The translations under genes were made by a program, and so were the position numbers. The notes beneath the pieces were generated by a model. It was not told the DNA's origin. It did not search any database and was given only the letters and a program-made list of their open reading frames with translations. Shown here piece by piece: positions 51,989-59,122 of a DNA stretch of 64,000 bases; position 1 is the first letter of the stretch, and each line of letters opens with the position of its first letter. The stretch covers positions 2,852,001 to 2,916,000 of the forward strand of contig NZ_CP072941.1 of the NCBI RefSeq assembly GCF_018069625.1, read 5' to 3'. Origin of the DNA: Streptomyces yatensis (GTDB taxonomy: Bacteria; Actinomycetota; Actinomycetes; Streptomycetales; Streptomycetaceae).

Positions 51989-53623
51989 TCAGCGGCCGGG
52001 GAACCGGCGGAAGACCTTGACCGACGGTTCCGCGTAGCGCACCAGCTCCAGCGCCTGCTCGGGGAACCACTCCCCCGCGTCGGGGTTGACGGTCCCGCGC
52101 ACCGGGTCCAGGGGCCCGTCGGTGCCGCGCAGGCACCGCCCGTCCGACTCGCCCGGCGTCTTCACCCACAGCGCGGCGTCCATCAGTGCGTCGCCGGTGC
52201 GGGTGGTGGGACGCCGGCCCAGGCCCCGCGCCGGCGGGTTGCACCACGACTGCGCGTCGCGATGCACCCCGGCCCTGGGGGCCCAGGGGCCCTGCCCGTT
52301 GCGGCTGGTGTCGGTGACGAAGTGCTTCATACGGCCCGGGTCGTCCGGAATGTGGGCGTGCAGCCAGCGGCGGGCCTGCCGGCGTGACCAGCTCTGGTCG
52401 GCGCAGTCCTCGGGGTCCCCGCCCTCGTCGGCGTAGGCGAGGCAGGAGGAGATCAGCCGGCCGTACCAGGAGCTGTCCGGGTCGGTCTGGTAGTGGGAGA
52501 CGTTGAGGGCGAAGCCGGTGGCGCGGTCGATCCCGGCCTTGATGAGCCGGGGCACGATGCTGGTGACGGAGTGCCAGCCGGCGTGGCCCGCGTCCAGGTA
52601 CACCGATGTGTTGCCGAGCGCGGTCAGGGCGTCGACCGCGTAGTTGATCTCGGAGTAGCGGGCGGCGGTCTCCGGGTCCTCGACCACCGGGGTGTCCGGG
52701 TCGCCCACGTCCTCGGCGTCGGGGGTCGCGGGGTCGGGCGTGGGGAGCGGGGGCAGCTCGGGGAGGGTGCCGGGCTGCTCGGTGGAGGGCTCGGGGGCGG
52801 GGCTCCGGGATGCGGAGGGCTCCGGGCCGGAGGGCTCCTGGGCCTCGGCGGGCCGCGGCGCCGGGTCCTCGGAGGCGGGGAGCCGCGGGTCCGGGGACTG
52901 CGCGTCCGGGGACTGGGCGTCCGGGGACTGGGCGGCGTCCTGGGCGGCCGATGCGGTGGGCGGGCCCGTGGACGCGCCGGGGTCGGGCAGCGGGGGCAGA
53001 TCGGTGGGCGGCTGCTCGGCGGCGGGCTGCTGCTCGGTGGCGAGTTGCTCCTCGGCCGCGGGCTGCTGCTCGGTGGGCAACTCCTCGACGGCGGTCTGCT
53101 CGGCGTTCGATTCGTCGGCGCAGTCGGAGGGCAGCAGCGACAGCGAATCGGGTTCGAGGACGATCAGCACCTTATGGTCGCCGATGCCCTCGGCGACGGC
53201 GTCGATCCACGCCTCGTACGCGGCGAGGCCGTCCGCTCCCCCGCTCGAGTAGCTGCCGCAGTCACGGCCCGGGATGTTGTAGAGCGCGAGGACCGGCAGC
53301 CTCCCCTGCATGTCGGCGCTCCGCGTCGTCCTGCGGACCAGCCGCTCGACCCGCTCCGGGCTCTCGTCCCCGTACCAGACCGCCTGCGGCGTCCGCACCA
53401 TGGCGAGGAGCCCGGCGGAGTCGCGGAAGTCGCCCCGCCAGGCGAGCCGGGCCACCTGGCGGTAGGAGTCCCGGTCGGGGGGCGGGGCGTAGAGGCGGGC
53501 GATGCGGGAGGAATCGTCGTCCTCCCGCGCGGCCGCGCTCACCACGGGGCTGATCAGCAGGGGCAGGGTGGCCGCGGCCACGACGGCCGTCGACACGGTG
53601 AGAATCTTGCGTCTCTTACGCAC
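51989..53623 (-). CDS. Secreted GH6 glucanase with a large internal low-complexity insertion
   Basis: This is a GH6 endoglucanase or cellobiohydrolase of 544 residues from the GTG after GGAG. The signal peptide (about 1-30) ends SPVVSA. The GH6 domain is in two parts. Residues 40-170 have QAVWYGDES, LYNIPGRDCGSYSSGG (catalytic Asp region) and IVLEPDSLSLLPSDC. Residues 322-544 have RYSEINYAVDALTAL, VYLDAGHAGWH, FALNVSHYQT, the C-terminal VKTPGESDGRC and GEWFPEQALELV. Between them are about 150 Pro/Glu/Gln/Ser-rich residues with TEQQPAAE and QSPDA repeats, where relatives I know have roughly 15. No carbohydrate-binding module is present. Confidence 0.93.
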   Translation of the reverse strand: MRKRRKILTVSTAVVAAATLPLLISPVVSAAAREDDDSSRIARLYAPPPDRDSYRQVARLAWRGDFRDSAGLLAMVRTPQAVWYGDESPERVERLVRRTTRSADMQGRLPVLALYNIPGRDCGSYSSGGADGLAAYEAWIDAVAEGIGDHKVLIVLEPDSLSLLPSDCADESNAEQTAVEELPTEQQPAAEEQLATEQQPAAEQPPTDLPPLPDPGASTGPPTASAAQDAAQSPDAQSPDAQSPDPRLPASEDPAPRPAEAQEPSGPEPSASRSPAPEPSTEQPGTLPELPPLPTPDPATPDAEDVGDPDTPVVEDPETAARYSEINYAVDALTALGNTSVYLDAGHAGWHSVTSIVPRLIKAGIDRATGFALNVSHYQTDPDSSWYGRLISSCLAYADEGGDPEDCADQSWSRRQARRWLHAHIPDDPGRMKHFVTDTSRNGQGPWAPRAGVHRDAQSWCNPPARGLGRRPTTRTGDALMDAALWVKTPGESDGRCLRGTDGPLDPVRGTVNPDAGEWFPEQALELVRYAEPSVKVFRRFPGR

Positions 53624-53659
53624 GTGCGCACTCCAGGGGGGCGGCAGGACCAAGGTCGA

Positions 53660-53680
53660 TTTCTGACTCTCACTCAGAAA
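53660..53680. promoter_or_regulatory. TTTCTGA-N7-TCAGAAA operator-like dyad upstream of the GH6 gene
   Basis: Perfect 7-bp arms with a 7-bp centre lie 37-57 bases upstream of the GH6 start. It differs from the CebR cellulose-regulator consensus (TGGGAGCGCTCCCA), so control by another regulator is implied. Confidence 0.5.
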
Positions 53681-53700
53681 CCGGCGCCCGGCAAGAGAAG

Positions 53701-53726
53701 CCTCCGCCAGGTGGCGGAGGGTTTTT
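53701..53726 (+). terminator. Intrinsic terminator hairpin with T-run
   Basis: CCTCCGCC-AGGT-GGCGGAGG followed by GTTTTT is a classic rho-independent terminator on the plus strand. No plus-strand gene ends just before it, so it may stop an unannotated or antisense transcript. In the minus direction the stem is followed by CTTCTCTT and could end the xanthine dehydrogenase operon. Confidence 0.65.
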
Positions 53727-53799
53727 CCCGCTCAGGAGTGGCCTTATGTCAGACGATCCTTCTGTGATCTGATCCGATGTCAGGTTTCGTCGGGTGTCG

Positions 53800-54951
53800 T
53801 CAGGCGACCGAACCGATCCGGTCCGAGGCCTCCCGGGTGTCGTGGTGGATCGGGGTCCGGGCACCCGTCAGCGGTGTGCCGCTGCCGCCCCGCCGGTTGG
53901 CGACGATCTCGCCGGCGATGGACAGCGCGGTCTCCTCGGGCGTACGGGCGCCGAGGTCGAGGCCGATCGGGGAGCGCAGCAGGGCCAGCTCCGGCTCGCC
54001 CACACCGGCCTCGCGCAGCCGCCGTAGCCGGTCCCGGTGGGTGCGGGCGGAGCCCATCGCGCCGACGTACGCCACGGGCAGCCGCAGCGCCCGCTCCAGC
54101 AGCGGCACATCGAACTTCGCGTCATGGGTGAGCACGCACAGCACCGTGCGGGCGTCCACCTCGGTCTTCTCCAGATAGCGGTGCGGCCAGTCGACGACCA
54201 CCTCGTCGGCGTCCGGGAACCGCAGCGCGGTCGCGAAGACCGGACGGGCGTCGCAGACCGTGACGTGGAAGTTCAGGAACTTCCCTATCCGCACGAGCGC
54301 GCTCGCGAAGTCCACCGCCCCGAAGACGATCATGCGCGGCGGCGGCACACTGGCCTCGGCGAGCACGGTGACGGGCCGCCCGCAGCGGCTTCCCTCGGCG
54401 CCGATGACCACGGTCGCGGTGCGCCCGGCGTCCAGCAGGGCGCGGGCCTCCGCGGCAGCCGTGCGGTCCAGCTCGGGGTGGCCGCCCAGGGTGCCGTCCC
54501 AGCCGCCGTCCGGGCGGACGAGCAGGGCGCCGCCCAGCAGCTCGGGCGGGCCGTCCACGATCCGGGCCAGCGCCGTCGTCCGGCCGTCGGCGGCGGCGGA
54601 CGCGGCGGCGGCCAGCACCGGGCGCACCCGGCGGTCGGCCGCCGGGGCCGGGGTGACCAGGACATCGATGACTCCGCCGCAGGTCAGGCCGACCGCGAAG
54701 GCGTCCTCGTCGGAGTAGCCGAAGGTCTCCCGTACGGTCTCGCCGGTGCTCAGCGCCTCCTGGCACAGCTCGTACACCGCGCCCTCGACACAGCCGCCGG
54801 ACACGCTGCCGATCGCCGTACCCTCGGCGTCCACGGCGAGGGCGGCCCCGGGCTGCCGGGGCGCGCTGCCGCCCACGGAGACCACGGTGGCGACGGCGAA
54901 GTCCCGGCCCTCCTCGCACCAGCGGTGCAGCTCGGCGGCGATGTCCAGCAT
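53800..54951 (-). CDS. xdhC: XdhC-family molybdenum-cofactor insertion/maturation protein
   Basis: XdhC proteins bind molybdopterin cofactor, help sulfurate it and insert it into xanthine dehydrogenase. The 383 residues show the N-terminal XdhC/CoxI domain (FAVATVVSVGGSAPRQPGAA, GSVSGGCVEGAVYE, GLTCGGVIDVLV) and the C-terminal Rossmann domain (PRMIVFGAVDFASALVRIGK, CVLTHDAKFDVPLLERAL, YVGAMGSARTHRDRLRRL, IGLDLGARTPEETALSIAGE). It is the last gene of the xdh operon, 81 bp after the molybdenum subunit, with a 15-bp tandem duplication in the gap. Confidence 0.95.
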   Translation of the reverse strand: MLDIAAELHRWCEEGRDFAVATVVSVGGSAPRQPGAALAVDAEGTAIGSVSGGCVEGAVYELCQEALSTGETVRETFGYSDEDAFAVGLTCGGVIDVLVTPAPAADRRVRPVLAAAASAAADGRTTALARIVDGPPELLGGALLVRPDGGWDGTLGGHPELDRTAAAEARALLDAGRTATVVIGAEGSRCGRPVTVLAEASVPPPRMIVFGAVDFASALVRIGKFLNFHVTVCDARPVFATALRFPDADEVVVDWPHRYLEKTEVDARTVLCVLTHDAKFDVPLLERALRLPVAYVGAMGSARTHRDRLRRLREAGVGEPELALLRSPIGLDLGARTPEETALSIAGEIVANRRGGSGTPLTGARTPIHHDTREASDRIGSVA

Positions 54952-54970
54952 GGTGATCAGCTCCTTGGGC

Positions 54971-55000
54971 GGCGCATCGGTACGCGGCGCATCGGTATCC
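54971..55000. repeat. 15-bp tandem duplication between xdh genes
   Basis: GGCGCATCGGTACGC is followed directly by GGCGCATCGGTATCC, in the gap between the molybdenum subunit stop and the xdhC start. Confidence 0.7.
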
Positions 55001-55032
55001 GGAACAACGCACTCGGCTCCCGATATCTGCCC

Positions 55033-57429
55033 TCAGGTGCCCGTCAGGTGCTCCGGGCGCACCGGCACGCGCTTCAGGGGCAGGCCGGTGGCCGCGCGGA
55101 TGGCGGCGACGACGGCCGGGGTCGAGGAGAGCGTGGGCGCCTCGCCGACGCCGCGCAGCCCGTACGGGGCGTTGTCGTCGGCCAGCTCCAGCACGTCCAC
55201 CGGCATGGCCGGGGTGTCCAGGATGGTGGGGATCAGATAGTCCGTGAAGGACGGATTGCGCACCCGCGCCCCGTCCGCCGAGACGACGATCTCCTCCATC
55301 ACGGCGAGGCCGAGCCCCTGCGTCGAACCGCCCTGGATCTGCCCGACCACCGACAGCGGATTGATCGCCTTGCCCACGTCCTGCGCGGCCGCCAGCTCGA
55401 CCACTTTGACCAGACCCAGCTCGGTGTCGACCTCGACGACCGCGCGATGGGCGCAGAAGGAGTACTGCACATGGCCGAAGCCCTGGCCGGTGCGCAGGTC
55501 GAACGGCTCGGTCGGCCGGTGCCGGAACTCCCGCTCCAGATCGATCGCCGCATCGCCCAGGATCCCGGCGAGGTCGCCGATCACCTCGCCGCCGTCGGTG
55601 ACCACCTTGCCGTCCGCCAGCCGCAGCCGGGCGGGCTCCGCCCAGGCGGGGTGGGAGTCTCCGAACCGCTCGCGGCCGCGCCGCAGCACCTCCTCGCGGA
55701 CCGCCTCGCAGGTGTGCTTGACGGCGCCGCCCGTCATATAGGTCTGGCGGGAGGCGGAGGTGGAGCCGGCCGAGCCGACCCGGGTGTCGGCCGGGTGGAT
55801 GGTGACCCGGTCGACGCCCAGCTCGGTGCGGGCGATCTGGGCGTGCACGGTGACCCCGCCCTGGCCGACCTCGGCCATCGCGGTGTGCACCAGGGCGACC
55901 GGCTCGCCACCGATCACTTCCAGCCGGATCCGGGCGGTGGAGTAGTCGTCGAAGCCCTCGGAGAAGCCGACGTTCTTGATGCCGACCGCATAGCCCACCC
56001 CGCGCACCACGGACTCGCCGTGGGTGGTGTTGGACAGCCCGCCCGGCAGGGCCCGTACGTCCACGGGGCCGCCCGCCGCCTCCCAGGCGCGCTCGGGCGG
56101 CATCGGCAGCGCCTTGACCCGGCGCAGCAGCTCGGCGACCGGGGCCGGGGAGTCGACCAGCTGCCCTGTGGGCATGGTGGCACCCTGGGACATGGCGTTG
56201 CGCTGCCGGAACTCCACCGGGTCCAGGCCGAGTTCGGCCGCCACCGCGTCCATCTGCGCCTCGTAGGCGAAGCACGCCTGGACGGCGCCGAAGCCGCGCA
56301 TCGCACCGCAGGGCGGGTTGTTGGAGTACAGCGCGATGGCCTCGACGTCGACGTTCTCGACGACGTAGGGGCCGATCGCCAGGGAGGCGGCGTTGCCGAC
56401 GACCGCCGGGGAGGAGGAGGCGTACGCCCCGCCGTCCAGGACGATGCGGCACTGGACGTAGAGCAGTGTGCCGTCGCGGCTCGCGCCGTGTTCGTAGGTG
56501 AGCTTGGCGGGGTGGCGGTGGACATGGCCGAAGAAGGATTCGTACCGGTTGTAGACGATCTTGACGGGCTTTCCGGTGCGCAGCGCCAGCAGACAGGCGT
56601 GTGCCTGCATGGACAGGTCCTCGCGCGCGCCGAACGCCCCGCCCACCCCCGACAGCGTCAGCCGCACCTTGTCGGCGGGCAGCCCCAGGACCGGGGCGAG
56701 CTGATCGCGGTCGACATGCAGCCACTGGGTGGCGATGTAGAGGTCCACCCCGCCGTCCTCGGCGGGCACCGCGAGCCCCGACTCCGGGCCGAGGAACGCC
56801 TGGTCCTGCATGCCCACCTCGTAGTCCCGGCGGACCACCACATCGGCGCGGGCCCGGGCGGCCGCGACGTCGCCGCGCAGGACGGGCTGCCGGTGCACGA
56901 TGTTCGGGTGCGGGGCGTGGGCGGCGTGGTGGTCCCGGCGGCCGGGGTGGAGCAGCGGCGCGCCCGGCGCGGTGGCGGTCGCCTCGTCGACGACCAGCGG
57001 CAGCTCCTCGTACTCCACCGCGATCCGGGCGGCGGCGCGGCGGGCGGTCTCGGGGTGGTCGGCGGCGACGATCGCGACGGGCTCGCCGTGGTAGCGGACC
57101 CGGTCCTTCGCGAGCACGGGCTGGTCGCGGATCTCCAGGCCGTAGTGGGTCTCGGCGGGCAGGTCGTCATGGGTCATGACGGCGTACACCCCGGGCAGGG
57201 CGAGCGCCGCGGCGGTGTCGATGGACCGGATCGCGGCGTGGGCGTGCGGGCTGCGCAGGGTGAAGCCCCACAGCATGTCCTCGTGCCACAGATCCGAGGA
57301 GTAGGCGAACTCGCCGGTCACCTTGAGGGTGCCGTCGGGGCGCAGAGTGGACTCGCCGATCGTGCCCCTGATGGCGCCGGTGGCCTGGCTGAGGGCGGTG
57401 GGGGCACTGGCGGTGCGGTCGGCTGCCAT
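55033..57429 (-). CDS. Xanthine dehydrogenase, molybdopterin-binding subunit
   Basis: This catalytic subunit oxidises hypoxanthine and xanthine to urate. It has 798 residues: an aldehyde-oxidase/xanthine-dehydrogenase a/b hammerhead domain (about 30-140, with RSPHAHAAIRSIDTAAALAL) and molybdopterin-binding domains containing GGAFGAREDLSMQAHACLLA, AMRGFGAVQACFAYEAQMD, the EVGQGGVTVHAQIARTELG block and the C-terminal GVGEAP motif with the catalytic Glu. Three-subunit organisation (FAD, 2Fe-2S, Mo) matches bacterial PucCDE-type enzymes. The ATG is 2 bp after the Fe-S subunit stop. Confidence 0.95.
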   Translation of the reverse strand: MAADRTASAPTALSQATGAIRGTIGESTLRPDGTLKVTGEFAYSSDLWHEDMLWGFTLRSPHAHAAIRSIDTAAALALPGVYAVMTHDDLPAETHYGLEIRDQPVLAKDRVRYHGEPVAIVAADHPETARRAAARIAVEYEELPLVVDEATATAPGAPLLHPGRRDHHAAHAPHPNIVHRQPVLRGDVAAARARADVVVRRDYEVGMQDQAFLGPESGLAVPAEDGGVDLYIATQWLHVDRDQLAPVLGLPADKVRLTLSGVGGAFGAREDLSMQAHACLLALRTGKPVKIVYNRYESFFGHVHRHPAKLTYEHGASRDGTLLYVQCRIVLDGGAYASSSPAVVGNAASLAIGPYVVENVDVEAIALYSNNPPCGAMRGFGAVQACFAYEAQMDAVAAELGLDPVEFRQRNAMSQGATMPTGQLVDSPAPVAELLRRVKALPMPPERAWEAAGGPVDVRALPGGLSNTTHGESVVRGVGYAVGIKNVGFSEGFDDYSTARIRLEVIGGEPVALVHTAMAEVGQGGVTVHAQIARTELGVDRVTIHPADTRVGSAGSTSASRQTYMTGGAVKHTCEAVREEVLRRGRERFGDSHPAWAEPARLRLADGKVVTDGGEVIGDLAGILGDAAIDLEREFRHRPTEPFDLRTGQGFGHVQYSFCAHRAVVEVDTELGLVKVVELAAAQDVGKAINPLSVVGQIQGGSTQGLGLAVMEEIVVSADGARVRNPSFTDYLIPTILDTPAMPVDVLELADDNAPYGLRGVGEAPTLSSTPAVVAAIRAATGLPLKRVPVRPEHLTGT

Positions 57430-57431
57430 GG

Positions 57432-58007
57432 TCAGACCGCCTTCCCGGTGCGGGCGGCCGCGAGCCGGACCGCGTCGAGGATCTTCTCGTAGCCGGTGCA
57501 GCGGCAGAGGTTGCCGGAGAGCGCCTCGCGGATATCGGCGTCGGAGGGGTCGGGGGTGCGCTCCAGCAGCTCATCGGCGGCCACGAGCAGTCCGGGGGTG
57601 CAGAAGCCGCACTGGACGGCGCCGGCGTCGATGAACGCCTGCTGGACCGGGGCCAGGACGGCCTCGGGCGCCGCGGGGCGGGTCCTCTCCGGCGCCCCCG
57701 GGTGACCCGCCCCGGGCTCACCGGGGCGGACGCCCCCAGCCGCATGCGCGGAGCGCTGCCGGGCGTGGTCGGCGAGTCCCTCGACGGTGACCACCTCGCG
57801 GCCCTCGGCCTGCCCCGCCGCCACCAGACAGGCGCATACCGGCACCCCGTCGAGGCGCACCGTGCAGGAACCGCATTCGCCCTGCTCACAGGCGTTCTTC
57901 GAACCGGGAAGCCCCATCCGCTCGCGCAGCACGTACAGCAGGGACTCGCCCTCCCAGACGTCATCCGCCTCGTAGGGCCGTCCGTTGACCGTGATGTTCA
58001 CGCGCAC
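57432..58007 (-). CDS. Xanthine dehydrogenase, 2Fe-2S subunit
   Basis: This electron-transfer subunit of 191 residues has two clusters. The plant-type ferredoxin site CEQGECGSC plus a later Cys lies near residues 40-60, and the four-helix site QCGFCTPG and CRCTGYEK near 140-175. Between TVEGLADHA and the PVQQAFIDAGAVQ helix is an extra Gly/Pro/Arg-rich stretch of about 35 residues that most relatives lack. I used the GTG giving VRVNITVNG, the common family start; the GTG two codons later makes a GTGA overlap with the FAD gene stop. Confidence 0.93.
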   Translation of the reverse strand: MRVNITVNGRPYEADDVWEGESLLYVLRERMGLPGSKNACEQGECGSCTVRLDGVPVCACLVAAGQAEGREVVTVEGLADHARQRSAHAAGGVRPGEPGAGHPGAPERTRPAAPEAVLAPVQQAFIDAGAVQCGFCTPGLLVAADELLERTPDPSDADIREALSGNLCRCTGYEKILDAVRLAAARTGKAV

Positions 58008-58888
58008 TGTGCGGTCCTCCCGTCTCCCTCGCGGTACGCCTCCCAGGTCCAGCCGAGCGTGCGGCGCGCCATGACCCCCACCGCGTGACGGCGGTAGGCG
58101 GCGCTGCCGCGTACGTCGTCGATCGGGCGGCACGCCCCGGCGCACAGCTCGGCGAACCGCCGGGCGGTCGACGGGTCGAGGGCCGCGCCGCTGTCCCAGA
58201 AGCCGCCCTCTTCCAGCGCCGCGCCCAGGAACTCCTCGGCCTCATGGGCCCGTACGGGCGTGGGCGCGGCCGATCCGATGCCGGTGCGCACGGTGCGGGT
58301 GCGCGGATGGAGCGCGACGGCGAAGGCGCAGACCGCGATCACCATGGCGTTCCGGGTGCCGACCTTGGAGAACTGCTGCGGACCGTCCGCCTTCTGGATG
58401 TGCACCGCCCTGATCAGCTCATCGGGCTCCAGGGCATGCCGCTTGACCCCGGTGAAGAACTCCTCGACGGGGATGCGCCGGGTGCCGCGCACCGACGCCG
58501 CCTCCACCTCGGCCCCGGCCGCCAGCAGCGCGGGATGCGCGTCCCCGGCGGGCGAGGCGGCGCCGAGGTTGCCGCCGACGGTGCCGCGGTTGCGGATCTG
58601 CGGTGAGCCGACGGTGTGCGCGGCGAGCGCCAGCCCCGGCAGCTCGGTCCGCAGCTCCTCGATGATCCGGGTGTACGGGACGCCCGCGCCCAGCCGGATC
58701 GTACGGTCGGTGGCCTCCCATTCGGCCAGTTCGGCGACGCGGGTCAGATCGAGCAGATACTCGGGCCGCCGGTGATCGAAGTTGATCTCGACCATCACAT
58801 CGGTGCCGCCCGCGATGGGCACGGCGGTGGGGTGCTCGGCCTTCGCGGCGAGCGCCTCCTCCCAGCCGGCGGGGCGCAGGAAGTCCAT
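57998..58888 (-). CDS. Xanthine dehydrogenase, FAD-binding subunit
   Basis: This flavin subunit transfers electrons from the Fe-S centres to NAD or another acceptor. The 296 residues show the FAD pyrophosphate loop (AVPIAGGTDVMVEIN, about 23-37), HTVGSPQIRNRGTVGGNLGA (about 92-111) and the CO-dehydrogenase-type C-terminal domain (GSAAPTPVRAHEAEEFL). It is the first gene of the xdh operon, preceded by GAGAAGAGAGA, and divergent from a PucR regulator with a 234-bp promoter region between. Confidence 0.95.
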   Translation of the reverse strand: MDFLRPAGWEEALAAKAEHPTAVPIAGGTDVMVEINFDHRRPEYLLDLTRVAELAEWEATDRTIRLGAGVPYTRIIEELRTELPGLALAAHTVGSPQIRNRGTVGGNLGAASPAGDAHPALLAAGAEVEAASVRGTRRIPVEEFFTGVKRHALEPDELIRAVHIQKADGPQQFSKVGTRNAMVIAVCAFAVALHPRTRTVRTGIGSAAPTPVRAHEAEEFLGAALEEGGFWDSGAALDPSTARRFAELCAGACRPIDDVRGSAAYRRHAVGVMARRTLGWTWEAYREGDGRTAQCA

Positions 58889-59122
58889 GGGTCTCTCTTC
58901 TCGAATCGTCGGCGTCGGCGTCGGCAGGCGGGAGCCCCCTCCCAGAACTCTGCACGCGACTCAACGCCAGTAGACCGAGGTGTGGGCCACATGGTGCAGT
59001 CACCGAAGACATGAAGCAATTGGCTGGCCAGGGGGCGGGTCTTGTAGATTCGAACGAACGGCGGGGGCCGGAAACCTCGCGGTATTCGACCGGCGACACG
59101 GAACAAGATCGGCTGGCATCCC

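Noticed and set aside
54122..56725. 867-codon minus-strand frame across xdhC and the molybdenum subunit
   Set aside because: It is an out-of-phase reading of the same genes, Arg/Gly-rich with no motif; the true frames overlap it entirely.
54037..57492. 1151-codon plus-strand open frame opposite the xanthine dehydrogenase operon
   Set aside because: It is antisense to genes with complete family motifs, its composition is the Gly/Arg/His-rich pattern of a GC-rich shadow frame, and it has no domain of its own.
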